DNA of 64,000 nucleotides from positions 186,001 through 250,000 of the forward strand of contig JABANP010000002.1 in assembly GCA_013115135.1 (NCBI GenBank), in the 5' to 3' direction. The stretch's first letter is position 1, and each line of letters opens with the position of its first letter. The notes beneath the pieces were generated by a model, which saw only the letters and a list, made by a program, of their open reading frames with translations, was not told the origin of the DNA and searched no databases. This DNA is from Perkinsus olseni. Lineage: Eukaryota > Perkinsozoa > Perkinsida > Perkinsidae. Below, in pieces: positions 11,631 through 23,500 of this stretch. The position numbers and the translations under genes are program-made.

Positions 11631-13331
11631 CATCGAAGTCGAACTTGAGACTCAGTGCTTACCATCGCACGTCGGTCTGGGTCCCTTACTCGTGCTCAAT
11701 CTACCACACGCTCCTCATGAACACAATTCGTCTTCCGGTTTAGACAATCTAGGTATCGGTGAAAAACGCCCCCTTCGTGTCCATGCTCTATCGTTACGAT
11801 AGTATCGTAAGACTGAGAAGATGCAAAAATTGATTGACTTTCCAGCAAAGCGTTCGCAATCATGAGACGTCGTGATCTGAGATGATAATAATAATCTGAT
11901 ATCTTAAGGGGGGGACAAGCCCGAAATGCTCCGAAGAGAACCGAACAGCAGCTTCTCCGTGAGCATAACGGGAATGTAAACATACGAGAAGTTTATACAT
12001 GTTACAGATGCTTGGCTCGGATAGAATAACTATTATGAACCTGGCAGTTGCCAGTAAACGAGGAATCGTTCATGAAACGATGAAAGCACTTGACGGAGAC
12101 AGAACAAATAACGGTCTTAGACCACCGGTCTCCTCACCGCAGAAGCAGTGTGAGCATCAAGCACTGATACCATCTAGATCTTAAACAGCTGATTCAACAT
12201 CGAAGTCGAACTTGAGACTCAGTGCTTACCATCGCACGTCAGTCTGGGTCCCTTATTCGTGCTCAATCTACCACACGCTCCTCATGAACACAATTCGTCT
12301 TCCGGTTTAGACAATCTAGGTATCGGTGAAAAACGCCCCCTTCGTGTCCATGCTCTATCGTTACGATAGTATCGTAAGACTGAGAAGATGCAAAAATTGA
12401 TTGACTTTCCAGCAAAGCGTTCGCAATCATGAGACGTCGTGATCTGAGATGATAATAATAATCTGATATCTTAAGGGGGGGACAAGCCCGAAATGCTCCG
12501 AAGAGAACCGAACAGCAGCTTCTCCGTGAGCATAACGGGAATGTAAACATACGAGAAGTTTATACATGTTACAGATGCTTGGCTCGGATAGAATAACTAT
12601 TATGAACCTGGCAGTTGCCAGTAAACGAGGAATCGTTCATGAAACGATGAAAACACTTGACGGAGACAGAACAAATAACGGTCTTAGACCACCGGTCTCC
12701 TCACCGCAGAAGCAGTGTGAGCATCAAGCACTGATACCATCTAGATCTTAAACAGCTGATTCAACATCGAAGTCGAACTTGAGACTCAGTGCTTACCATC
12801 GCACGTCAGTCTGGGTCCCTTATTCGTGCTCAATCTACCACACGCTCCTCATGAACACAATTCGTTTTCCGGTCTAGACAATCTAGGTATCGGTGAAAAA
12901 CGCCCCCTTCGTGTCCATGCTCTATCGTTACGATAGTATCGTAAGACTGAGAAGATGCAAAAATTGATTGACTTTCCAGCAAAGCGTTCGCAATCATGAG
13001 ACGTCGTGATCTGAGATGATAATAATAATCTGATATCTTAAGGGGGGGACAAGCCCGAAATGCTCCGAAGAGAACCGAACAGCAGCTTCTCCGTGAGCAT
13101 AACGGGAATGTAAACATACGAGAAGTTTATACATGTTACAGATGCTTGGCTCGGATAGAATAACTATTATGAACCTGGCAGTTGCCAGTAAACGAGGAAT
13201 CGTTCATGAAATGATGAAAACGCTTGACGGAGACAGAACAAATGACGGTCTCAGACCACCGGTCTCCTCACCGCAGATGCAGTGTGAGCATCAAGCACTG
13301 ATACCATCTAGATCTTGAACAGCTGATTCAA
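11631..13331. repeat. 567-bp tandem repeat, three copies
   Basis: Three head-to-tail copies occupy 11631-12197, 12198-12764 and 12765-13331, each exactly 567 bp and differing at only a handful of positions. The last 41 bp of every unit are the final codons of the adjoining transporter (minus strand). Copy 3 contributes the real stop, TGA at 13291-13293. Copies 1 and 2 carry extra coding tails in which one Gln codon has become TAA. The rest of the unit is the gene's 3' flank. A diverged relative of the unit lies downstream of the second transporter (about 17080-17513), so the unit predates the triplication. A 95-codon minus-strand frame repeated in each unit is, in my view, a by-product. Confidence 0.95.
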
Positions 13332-15006
13332 CAGCCGTTTCATTCTTAGGCTTCCCGTCTCTTGTAAGAAGCCTTTTCCTTTGCAGCCATCTTTCCCACG
13401 GAGATCCGGCCGTAGCCGAAGTATCATCGCCTTCTGCCATGATACGCTCATTCATCCTGGCATCGGGTATCAGCCACAAAAAGAGGAGCGATGTCGTGCT
13501 GAGAGCAATAAAAATCAGCGATACAATCCATAGGTTGTCGAAGGTGTGAGACTCATCGACACCGGGTAGACCTCGAGGGGTGACTCCGAAAAGTTGGCTG
13601 ATGTAACCGGAGATGGGAGGAGTAACGTCATGACTATAATTCGATAAAGACGCCAATAGAGCAAACATAATAGCCTCCATGTTCTTGGGGCACAAGTGAG
13701 AGAGAATGAGGAATCCTGGCATGAACTGTATCATGGATACCGCAGTAACCAGCGCGGTGCTGCCGACAGCAAAGACATGATCCGGGATGCCGATGCGGAC
13801 GTTGAGCCGGGAAAAGATAATCGGATCGCCTAGCTGCATAACAACCAGCATCAGGGTCATCGTCCAATACACCGTACGATACTTCCAGGATTTCATGAAC
13901 TTGCCGAAAGCGAAGACCGCAAGAACAGGACACAGCTGCCCGACTGTTCCCATGACCGAGCCGTAGAAGACATCGGAGAAATGAGGCCCCGCGGGGTACT
14001 GCTGCTCGTCGTTGGTGAAGAAATAGATAGATGGGCCTCCAACAGAGATTATGGTAACTTGCAATATGGTATCGAAGAGCATCAGCTTGCCAATGACCGG
14101 GCGCATTACGGCGAACGCGAACCCAGTAAGGAGTATAACGGTTGAGATTGCGGTCACAAAGGCGACCGTATTCGACTGCGCGGCCAAGGTGAGGACAGAA
14201 TAACCGACGGCTGTTACACCGATCACGACGGAGAGAATGATAATCGGCTTCTCCTTGCTCCAGAGCTGCTGGCGACGAGCTTTGGCTTCTTCTCTGGCAA
14301 CAGGACATTCCTCAAAAAAGTTTAACCATGCGGGTATTATGACCGTCGACGAAGTGAAGATCGTAGTAAGTATCGCCCACTGTGAGCCTCCCAGCCCCCA
14401 AATGCCATCAGCGTATTCGACAATGAAGCCGACTAGGAGCGTGGCAAGTAGTCCAAGTAGTTGGTTGCCGGCCCAGACATAACTAACCAGAGCTGGTCCT
14501 GACTCGGGGACGCCGGCTAGGCGTCGAGAGTACACAGCCTCGGCAAGCAGGTCATACCCCATGAGCTGGATGTTAGCCAAAAATAACCCAACCGCCCCAA
14601 TGGAGGCATTACTCTCTACCAGGTTGAGGGATACCACCAGGATCGTACCGCCGAGACCGAGGATGCTCATAATCATCATATAAGGGAGCTTATGGTAGCC
14701 GAGTATTGGGAATGAGTCGGAGACCACCCCTAACCAGGGTTTCATCGCCCAAGGCATGTTAATGACAGAGACGAGACGGTCTATGTCGGGACCGGGTACA
14801 TTCATAGCTCTAAAGTAGAACTGAGCACTTGAAGCAAGCATTGTAGAACTGTAGCCCTTGGCCCAGTGGTTGGTGAAATGCAACATGAGGACGAGCCTCC
14901 ATCCGTAGTCCTTGCACAGCATCGTAATGGCCCCGATAATGGGTAACTTATTCAGGAGGGAACCATGAGCTGATGAGGCCCGAGGAATAGCTGGGGAATG
15001 AGGCAT
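13291..15006 (-). CDS. BT1/folate-biopterin transporter family protein, copy 1
   Basis: BT1-family proteins are 12-helix major-facilitator carriers, known in kinetoplastids, apicomplexans, plants and cyanobacteria for folate or pterin uptake. This 571-residue frame has no introns. Family signatures are visible: FYFRAMNVPGPDIDRL, then NMPWAMKPWLGVVSDSFPI and LGYHKLPYMMIMS after the first helices, with about ten further hydrophobic spans and a short polar tail. I chose ATG 15006 (MPHSPAIPRASSAHG) rather than 15114 because the paralogue starts at the equivalent residue. The substrate cannot be told from sequence. The gene is followed directly by the 567-bp tandem repeat. It shares long stretches of identical sequence with the second copy, while N- and C-termini differ (for example GKPKNETAVESAVQDLDGI in this copy). 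Confidence 0.88.
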   Translation of the reverse strand: MPHSPAIPRASSAHGSLLNKLPIIGAITMLCKDYGWRLVLMLHFTNHWAKGYSSTMLASSAQFYFRAMNVPGPDIDRLVSVINMPWAMKPWLGVVSDSFPILGYHKLPYMMIMSILGLGGTILVVSLNLVESNASIGAVGLFLANIQLMGYDLLAEAVYSRRLAGVPESGPALVSYVWAGNQLLGLLATLLVGFIVEYADGIWGLGGSQWAILTTIFTSSTVIIPAWLNFFEECPVAREEAKARRQQLWSKEKPIIILSVVIGVTAVGYSVLTLAAQSNTVAFVTAISTVILLTGFAFAVMRPVIGKLMLFDTILQVTIISVGGPSIYFFTNDEQQYPAGPHFSDVFYGSVMGTVGQLCPVLAVFAFGKFMKSWKYRTVYWTMTLMLVVMQLGDPIIFSRLNVRIGIPDHVFAVGSTALVTAVSMIQFMPGFLILSHLCPKNMEAIMFALLASLSNYSHDVTPPISGYISQLFGVTPRGLPGVDESHTFDNLWIVSLIFIALSTTSLLFLWLIPDARMNERIMAEGDDTSATAGSPWERWLQRKRLLTRDGKPKNETAVESAVQDLDGISA

Positions 15007-17080
15007 GGTTGAGAGTGATAGTGAATAACAACACCGCTGCGCGGCAGTATAACCCACAAATTCTGGGAAATCCCGCCAGCGCTCACTGTGGGCTACAATG
15101 AGCCCTGGACGCATTTCCTTCGGAGAAAGGAGGCTTCAGCGTGTGGCAGGACCACCAGCTTGCCCCTGTTTGGCCAGCCTTTCTACCCGTAGCAGTGCGA
15201 TTGCTCACTTCGTCACTATGTGTCGATTGACTCCGTGTGACCATGCCGGCCGCCTACCTTACATTTGCTTACCGTGCCGCCCTATGCCTTTGCAGGTGAA
15301 GATTGAAGCGAGGGCCGGAGACTTGAGGTTCAATTCTTTAGCTGTGCGTCTGCGTGCTAGTCAACGTACTGCGTACTACGCAGGTACAAGCCGGGACACT
15401 AGGATCCTTCCAAGACCTTATATTCGTTGAAAAAGAGCATGGGTGATGCAAGTATGCGTTTAACGATCGATTCGGAGTACATTTTTCCGAGGATCCTTCC
15501 GAGTATTACGGTTGGCAACCACGGTGACCTCATCAACCTTAGCGACTTCGCACGCGTTCCAGCGATACTGTTGTGATTCACAATTTGTGAAGACCTTCCA
15601 CATGGCCCGCATGGTGGCCTCGGCACTACGCACCGCAACCTTGTGCGTCGTTCTCACTGGTACGGCCTGAAGCGTGCGATTGGTCGTACCGTAAAATCAT
15701 GTAGCACACGTATCAAAAAGTAAAGCTCGCGAACATGTTACTCAAGGCTCTGGTGTCCAGCCCGTCGCCGACGACGAACGCCCATTTTATTCTCGATTGG
15801 AGTTGATCATTGTGGTCCATACGAGGGCGACCTGCATCATGCAGTCTGCATGTTGGCAGAGTTCGCAGGCGCTGAGGTCGTCGGGTCTACCAAATTGGTA
15901 GTAAATTGCTTCCACTTTCAAAGCCAATTGTCGCCGCATTTTCTCGCGTAATGGGATGCCTTTCCGGGTCTGCTCTGAGCGAGGATCAGCTTATGTCAGC
16001 GCCCAGGACCGCTTGTTCCTCCCCAAGCACGATATTCAACATCATTTCGTTCCCTCAGCTTCTGCTAGATACGGTAGGAAGTTTGAGCGGAGCCATGGGC
16101 GCCTCAATCTGATTGAAGCAATCACAAGCTGAGGGTACACTGTGCTACGCGGGTCCGGCTAGACCGGCGTGCTTCGATCGCTGAGGCGATGGGTCTGAGT
16201 AAATCACGCCTACGCTGGGGAACCATCAGCTCCTGGGACTCGCTGCATCCTTATGAATATGATCAGGCATCGACCTCTCCTCCCATGAGCGGCCCCAATG
16301 GAACTTTAGCAGTGCTGTAGATGCTTGGATTGAAAAGGAGTCCTTTTAAAGGACTAGCAAGACGACCGCGAGCGTACCCGTCAACCGCCACGGAAACCAG
16401 GATACTTTCATACACATCGACGAGCATGATTATCTTTCCTGCTCTTCGTACTTGCCGGCCGGGTTGACCATGAAAGCCACCGGAAGCAACAGCCTTGCGA
16501 ACGGGGCGATTGATGACCAATCATTGGTCAAAAGGAAATGAGGTGGCGTAGCTGACACCGAGCAGACACTGGTCAGCAAAGAACAACATTGAGGAGAGCG
16601 GGAGGACGATTCTCCACACAATTTGTCAACGGTCCCAGCTATCGGTTTTCTACACCATGTAATCCGCGGCACCATAACAAGCACTCATCTCAATAATAGG
16701 GTCTTCAACACTATGGGGACGAAGGAGCAACGGTGTGCTTGGGTTCTCCACCATATATACCGTGTGTTAGATTCGTTAGGAGCCCTGTTCGGCGCCAATG
16801 AATATGCGTAGTACGCATTGCGTACACAATGCGTACTACATATTAAAGTTGATCGATCTCTGCGAGTGACCTTTTCTCGTAGTTGCCCCTTTTCATGTAC
16901 AGGTTTTCCCCGGTCTATCGTGTTCGTCAATCGTGGAATGGTCCTTCTATCGTTAGTCCTCCCAGTGAGAGGCTCCCACAACTCCCCCAACACCGTGTAA
17001 CACAAAATACAGACTAATCTTGGAGAGGTTAACTTCAGTCGTAACTCACCTCAAGTCACAATTCGTTCACCGACGTAGAA
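15007..17080. other. Spacer between the two BT1 genes
   Basis: Short frames overlap on both strands (for example 15460-15657 minus, 16263-16520 minus) and none has a recognisable motif or a duplicate partner. A strong hairpin sits at 16801-16844. I support no gene here. Confidence 0.3.
16801..16844. repeat. Perfect 13-bp hairpin
   Basis: GTAGTACGCATTG (16808-16820) pairs perfectly with CAATGCGTACTAC (16827-16839) across a 6-nt loop. Outside a 2-nt bulge the pairing continues with AATAT/ATATT. It lies in the spacer between the two transporters. Whether it acts as RNA or DNA structure is unknown. Confidence 0.6.
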
Positions 17081-17082
17081 GA

Positions 17083-17513
17083 TCTAGGTATCGGAAAAAA
17101 CACTCCTCATCCATGCTCACGCTCTCTCGTACAACTAAGGAGATGTAGGAGTTCACTGACTTGCCAGCAGAGCGTTCGCAATCATTCGAGGCCGTGGTCC
17201 GATAATAGTCACTCATAAGGTATCAGCGACAATAAAAATAATCTGATATTTTGATTGGAATAGAACCGAAAAAGTAAGGAAATCTTCGAGGGGACCAACC
17301 AGCGGCTTCTGCGCCAAAAAGTCGCAGGAGGAGGATAACACATGTGAGAGGATGGCGCATGTCGCAGACGGTTAGCACGGATAGAATGTCTACGCTGAAC
17401 CTGGCAGTTGCCAGTGAATGAGAGACCGTTCATGATATGACGAAACACTTGAAGGAGACACAAAAAATAGTCTAGGACCGCTGGTCTCTCCACCGCAGAA
17501 AGTAGTGTGATCA
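17083..17513. repeat. Diverged single copy of the 567-bp 3'-flank unit
   Basis: The sequence downstream of the second transporter matches the 567-bp unit in order but with many substitutions and indels: GATCTAGGTATCGG near 17083, GCGTTCGCAATCAT near 17170, CCTGGCAGTTGCCAGT at about 17399, and a CACCGCAGAA block before the stop codon. It shows the ancestral duplication included gene plus 3' flank, and that only copy 1 later gained a tandem array. Confidence 0.7.
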
Positions 17514-19229
17514 TCAAGTGCTAGTTTCATCCACATCTTGAACAACAGTTTCAACATTCTTGGAGTCGGCGGTCTTCCCATCTTCCCCAAAGAGTCTTCT
17601 CTTCTGCAGCCATCTTTTAAGTGGAGATCCGGCGGTAGCCGATGTATCATCACCTTCTGCTATAAAACGTTCATTCATCCTGGCATCGGGTATCAGCCAC
17701 AAGCAGAAGAGCGACGCCGTGCTGAGAATAATGAAAATCAGCGATACAACCCATAGGTTGTCGAAGGTGTGAGACTCATTGACACCGGGTAGACCTCGAG
17801 GGGTGACTCCGAAGAGCTGGCTGATATAACCGGAGATGGGGGGAGTAACGCCATGGCTATAATTCGATAAAGACGCCAATAGAGCAAACATAGTAGCCTC
17901 CATGTTCTTGGGGCACAAGTGAGAGAGAATGAGGAATCCTGGCATGAACTGTATCATGGATACCGCAGTAACCAGCGCGGTGCTGCCGACAGCAAAGACA
18001 TGATCCGGGATGCCGATCCGGACGTTGAGCCGGGAAAAGATGATCGGATCACCTAGCTGCATAACAACCAGCATCAGGGTCATCGTCCAATACACCGTAC
18101 GATACTTCCAGGATTTCATGAACTTGCCGAAAGCGAAAACCGCAAGAACAGAACACAGCTGCCCGACTGTCCCCATAACCGAGCCGTAAAAGACATCGGA
18201 GAAATGAGGCCCCGCCGGGTACTGCTGCTCGTCGTTGGTGAAGAAATAGAGAGATGGGCCTCCAACGGATATCATTGTTACTTCTAAAATGGTTCCGAAG
18301 AGCATCAGCTTGCCGATGACCGGTCGCATTACGGCGAGCGCGAACCCAGTAAGGAGTATAACAGTTGAGATGGCGGTCACAAAGGCGACCGTATTCGACT
18401 GCGCGGCCAAGGTGAGGACAGAATAACCGACGGCTGTTACACCGATCACGACGGAGAGAATGATGATCGGCTTCTCCTTGCTCCAGAGCTGCTGGCGACG
18501 AGCTTTGGCTTCTTCTCTGGCAACAGGAGTTTCCTCGAAGAAGTTCAACCATGAGGGTATTATGACCGTCGACGAAGTGAAGATCGTAGTAAGTATCGCC
18601 CACTGTGAGCCTCCCAGCCCACACACACCATCAGCATGCTTGACAATGAAGCCGACTAGGAGCGTGGCAAGTAGTCCAAGTAGTTGGTTGCCGGCCCAGA
18701 CATAACTAACCAGAGCTGGTCCTGACTCGGGGACGCCGGCTAGGCGTCGAGAGTACACAGCCTCGGCAAGCAGGTCATACCCCATGAGCTGGATGTTAGC
18801 CAAAAATAACCCAACCGCCCCAATGGAGGCATTACTATCAACCAGGTTGAGGGATACCACCAGGATCGTACCGCCGAGACCGAGGATGCTCATAATCATC
18901 ATATAAGGGAGCTTATGGTAGCCGAGTATTGGGAATGAGTCGGAGACCACCCCTAACCAGGGTTTCATCGCCCAAGGCATGTTAATGACAGAGACGAGAC
19001 GGTCTATGTCGGGGCCGGGTACATTCATAGCTCTAAAGTAGAACTGAGCACTTGAAGCAAGCATTGTAGAACTGTAGCCCTTGGCCCAGTGGTTGGTGAA
19101 ATGCAACATGAGGACAAGCTTCCATCCATAGACCCTGCACAGCATCGTAATGGCCCCGATAACGGGGAGCTTCTTCAGGGAGGACCCTTGAGCTGACGAG
19201 GCCCGAGAAAGAACGGGGGACTGGGGCAT
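17514..19229 (-). CDS. BT1/folate-biopterin transporter family protein, copy 2
   Basis: This 571-residue intronless carrier has the same signatures as copy 1 (FRAMNVPGPDID, PWAMKPWLGVVSDSFPILG, YHKLPYMM). It starts at ATG 19229 (MPQSPVLSRASSAQG). Differences cluster at the ends: CRVYGWKLVLM versus CKDYGWRLVLM near the N-terminus and GKTADSKNVETVVQDVDET at the C-terminus. Central parts are identical or nearly so at the DNA level, far closer than the flanking DNA. A handful of changes sit in helices (ALAVMRPV for AFAVMRPV, FGTILEVTMI for FDTILQVTII), which could alter specificity. Only a short stretch of upstream sequence (GAATAACAACACC) is shared with copy 1. Confidence 0.88.
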   Translation of the reverse strand: MPQSPVLSRASSAQGSSLKKLPVIGAITMLCRVYGWKLVLMLHFTNHWAKGYSSTMLASSAQFYFRAMNVPGPDIDRLVSVINMPWAMKPWLGVVSDSFPILGYHKLPYMMIMSILGLGGTILVVSLNLVDSNASIGAVGLFLANIQLMGYDLLAEAVYSRRLAGVPESGPALVSYVWAGNQLLGLLATLLVGFIVKHADGVCGLGGSQWAILTTIFTSSTVIIPSWLNFFEETPVAREEAKARRQQLWSKEKPIIILSVVIGVTAVGYSVLTLAAQSNTVAFVTAISTVILLTGFALAVMRPVIGKLMLFGTILEVTMISVGGPSLYFFTNDEQQYPAGPHFSDVFYGSVMGTVGQLCSVLAVFAFGKFMKSWKYRTVYWTMTLMLVVMQLGDPIIFSRLNVRIGIPDHVFAVGSTALVTAVSMIQFMPGFLILSHLCPKNMEATMFALLASLSNYSHGVTPPISGYISQLFGVTPRGLPGVNESHTFDNLWVVSLIFIILSTASLFCLWLIPDARMNERFIAEGDDTSATAGSPLKRWLQKRRLFGEDGKTADSKNVETVVQDVDETST

Positions 19230-20551
19230 AGTCGAGAAAAATATTCAATAACAACACCTGGGCCGAGCGCCTACGGCGCCGGGCGGCAGCGAATGATCGG
19301 CAGGCTCAAATCATTGACCCTCTTCAGGAAACATATGCAGACTCAGCGGGTGATAAACTTAATGAAAGACGCATTTCCTCTACGTATTCGGGCAAGTCAG
19401 GACTCAGCAGAACCATGGGGAGCTAAGGAGGAAAGAGAGCTACAGCGCGACCTTGGGCGTGAACGTATGCAATCATGTACTTGTCTTCATATGATGCGAC
19501 CGCAGCTGCTCCGACAGCCAGGGCTGATGGTGTCCATTGCTCATTCTCAGTGTACATGGCGCAGCTTCGAATTCAAGTTCTAAGACCAGCTACGAGTGGC
19601 TTCGTGAGGCCCTGAAGTTGGGTGCAAAACAGTCAGGTGTAGTGAGTCCTGTGTTTGCGTGCAGGTGCGTAGATCGCATAGCTACAGATTCTGTTGTACA
19701 GATGCGACAGCGCAACTGGATGATGCCGTTCTCTTAGTCCTTGGCCTGGTCACGGAGCGGCTGGAGGATTGAGAACTCTATGTGACAGCGTCTTAGGTGG
19801 ACTCATTTTGCTTAACCCATGAGAGCAAGCGCCGTTTGCGACTCGCAAATTGCGAGTACTGGTTCGCTAATCACTCGAACGAGCACTGGCCGCTGAGGAT
19901 ACTCGGATAACCCTCGCTCGCGAGGGAAGTATGTAGACAATTCGGCGCTTCAGAGAACACCGCTAGGGGCGCTCGAAGGCAAGTTGAGATCCTGGATCTA
20001 TGCGCTCTACGTTCAGGTCTACTGTCAGGCATTGTCCCATGCCCCGCTCATTGCCCCGGTAACCGCTGCGCTAAACGATCGGATTACTTCGTACCGTCGC
20101 CGCGTCACTCGCGGAAACAGGACAGAGTTGCAGCCTTCAACTTGAAGGCAAAAGGGAGCGCGACTCGCCTTGTGACTCCTCTCCTTCCGAGTCTAGCGTG
20201 AGCGAGCGAGCGTGAGAGACCATCAATTCCGTGTAGAGTAAGTATTGACGAACTGAACAAAACACTGAACTCCGGAGAAAACACAATCGTACGTTTCTTT
20301 CTGCTATCGCCGGTATGACCGTCCCAAGATCACATCGACTACGTGTGAGTGAAGGTGCAATTATGAACTCTCTACAGCAATGTTAGAACGTGTGCAAGCA
20401 TTGTCAAGGGCATAAATCAGGCCAGACGGACTTGAGAAAGTCTGCCGGGTCAGGAGACGCTCGGAGTCGGCTGAACCACCCTTGAATGAGCGATCTGAAG
20501 TAGTGATAGACGAGTAGGGCCCGAAGAGCAGGACTAGGACAAGACTGTGCC
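19230..20551. other. Intergenic region
   Basis: Frames of 60-96 codons on the plus strand (19293-19583, 19537-19737) show no motif. Short palindromes are present, for example ACTCGCAAATTGCGAGT near 19842 and GCCTTCAACTTGAAGGC near 20136. I see no supported gene. Confidence 0.3.
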
Positions 20552-23500
20552 TTACTCTGCTGGGGTGTAGTACGGCAGCTTCATCAACACTACTGCAGCG
20601 ATCTGTAGGAGCTCTTCTGGTGGGTGATGTCCCTCCTCGAGGAGCTGCTTCAACCCGTTATACTCAACAAACGTCCGAGCTAATGCTGCTGATCGCTGGA
20701 CGAGGAGGCTCAGAGTTGACAGCGCCAGAGGAGACTTCGAAGCCAGCAGGGCCTGAAGCATCCTACTCTCCTCCATAACTCGGGCGCCCGCCACGGAAGC
20801 ACGTAGATTCGCGAGTGATGAAAAGACTGCACGAGACTCACTGATTGAATCGGCTGCCAGTCGGCCTCGATCGACTCCTCGATCTTCCTGTCATTTGGTG
20901 GTGCCAGCCGGAGGATTAGGGATAACAGTGCGAGGCTTAGGTAGCTCAAACCTGACAATACCCCTGCATGAGCCGCAGTCGGGGCCCAACAAGACCTACC
21001 TTTAGCGGTGGAACTTTTGCCGAGGACCTCCCGAAATACGTAAAGCAGGGGGCCATCGAGTACAGTGTGAAGCAGATCTTCACATGACGTAGAGCTCAAT
21101 CGTAGGAGCAGAATCAAGCACACTGTGAGTCTGAAGAGAGGCGATTCCCCAACCATGGAGAGAGAAGTCCTTACGCGTGCTCTATGACGGAGTCCGATAG
21201 CTCCCGCAGCTTCAAAGGCGTGCAAGCCTTGAGGAAACCTCTGAGCCACTCTGCCGCAACGACTCCTGAAAATGGGCAGACGAAGTGGGACCGCATCGAT
21301 CCGATCGATGCACGCCGATCGAACTTTGAGCGGAGGCTCACCTGAGGAGGAGGCAGACTGCCGAGCGACTTGCCCATCTGCTCCGAGGGCCGAAGCAATA
21401 CTGACAGTTGTGGATCGTGCATACAGGAGAGACATGAGCCGTGAGACGATCTGAAATCATAATACGAAGATACCATCGCACAGTATCTTGTCGTCCCCCC
21501 ACTCACCGGAAAGATGTAGGGAGACCTGTTAGGTCCACCTTCGGCAACCAGAGACAGAGCCGGCCTCTGCCAGGACATGCAGGGTTGGCTCTGCCGAGGA
21601 CGCTGGTAGGTACGTAACGGCGGTGTTGAGGAACTGAGTGGAAAGAGCGGTCGCTACCCGAGGGCGATGCCACAGGTCAGTCTTACTCGAACAATGGCAG
21701 TTTGCAATAAATCAGCTCCTAGCAAGACCGACTGCCGCGAATTCTGCGCTGAGAGGAGCGCCAAGGCAGGCCGGTACATTTCCCGTGATGACAGTGCCTG
21801 AAAGAACAGATCAGTCCAGTGGCGGCGGACGAGAGGGACGGTACCTTGACTCCCCTGAGAAGCGGGGGTTCCACCTCCTCCCCAGCACGCGGAACCTCGA
21901 TCTTGAATTCTCGAATGACGTTGACGAGGTATCGCTCAGGGTCGCACATGCCACCCGGAAGACGGTCCGTTTCGATGGCGGAGCGTAGACACTCGACCAG
22001 CGGGGCCTGGAACTGTTCTGGAATCTCGGGGGCCTGCGAGCGAGGAGAACAGTGAGCCAGCTCCGAAGCAGACGCGGAGGCTCACCTTGAAGACCTCGGC
22101 CTCATGAAGCAGCCGTCCCATCAGCGAAAGGAGCAAGGGCTGCTTATCCCTCCGGCTAAGCCCCGATAGGAACGTGGCCGCGACGTCCCGGAAAACCTCA
22201 ACGTTCGAGTTGCCTCCACAATGGGAAAGCTCGGCAGCCAGCACTTCAAGCAGCCTTGCCGCGAAGACCGGATCATCGCCCTCCAGGGCCAGACGTAGAG
22301 TGTCGTAGCGAGTGGACCATGCAAAGGAAATATACCGTAGAATGGCCCCTTTGAGGGCCTCCTTGCCAGACGACAGGAACCCTCCTACACACTCGACCAA
22401 GTAGCTGTATAGGGCATTTGCTTCGGTAGAGGATGAGGCAGGTGGAGGGTTGTCGAGCAGGAAGAAGAGCGCATCCAGGCCGGACAGCTCCCCGGACGAC
22501 GTGTCCGCTATGTGCTCTTCGCCACCAGTGAGGAAGAGCAGGGCCAGGTCAGGACCACATCTATTCAACGTGCTCAGTGCCAACCAACGGGAAGCATCGT
22601 TGCTCAGCTTGCCGAACCGCTGCAGCCGGCTAGGACTCCACCTCACGCAGCGATCGACGTAGCGCACCAAGCCCTCACCACTGGGAACGACCGGACGCTG
22701 ATCGACTTGTCGGGCCACCTCCCGGAGAAGTAGTAGCCGAGAAAGGTCATGTCGTGCATCGTAACGACAGAGACTAGTGATGCAGCACACAGGCAGTAGC
22801 GAGTCATACCGCAGCACCTCGCCAGCAGCATCGTAGACAGATCCCGTTCCTGACGAAAGGAGGATCCTGCCCAGAGCCAAAGAGGCCTGCCGAGGCATTG
22901 ACGGGTGGAGGGCAAAGATGGCCCTTATCGCCTGGGGTGCTCGGGCACACATGGTGGACAGGATTGCCAGGCCCGCTCTACTGCTCCCCTGGCGACTCTG
23001 CAGAAGGTGGGCGATCAATGGCACACCATCGGGGGTCTTGGCAAGCTCGACTTGCTTATGGGCCGGTACACAGTCCGGGACATTCCGAGGGTCACGCTCC
23101 AGGCAGGCGGCGATGAGCTCAACTGCCGTCTCTGACAAGGCCGTATCTTTGGAAGTGATAGCTGCAGCTACTTGACCGAAGACCGGTGATTCTAGAGTGA
23201 GCAGGCATCGAGCTGAGTAGACGAATGCTTCCGAGTCTTGGGTGGGGGCGAGGATCATCCGCAAGAGCCATCTCATAGACAGTGAATGGACATCATCGGA
23301 CGACTTGCCGCCGAAGAGAAGTCGATTGACCTGCACACAGCGAGCTTAGTCTCAGGATCCCAATAGACTTCCTACCACATGATCCGTAACTCTCATCCAA
23401 GCCTCGGCCTGGCCGGGGGCCCACCTCTGCGACTCCGGTAACCGATGAAAGAGGGAGGTGACCAATCTCAACAGCGCTGCCGAAACGCCTGATGGTGAGT

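Noticed and set aside
11696..13117. Three identical 95-codon minus-strand frames as a gene family
   Set aside because: They are carried by the 567-bp repeat of 3'-flank DNA, lack motifs, and the diverged unit at 17.1-17.5 kb does not keep the frame.
13634..14308. 224-codon frame on the same strand inside BT1 copy 1, and its counterpart at 18049-18624
   Set aside because: Out-of-frame shadow of the transporter; Arg/Cys/His-rich and without motifs.
13291..19229. Hypothesis that every in-frame CCC causes a frameshift
   Set aside because: Both BT1 genes, FAH, importin alpha and the zinc-finger gene contain in-frame CCC codons (for example AAA CCC TGG in PWAMKPWLG) that must be read normally.
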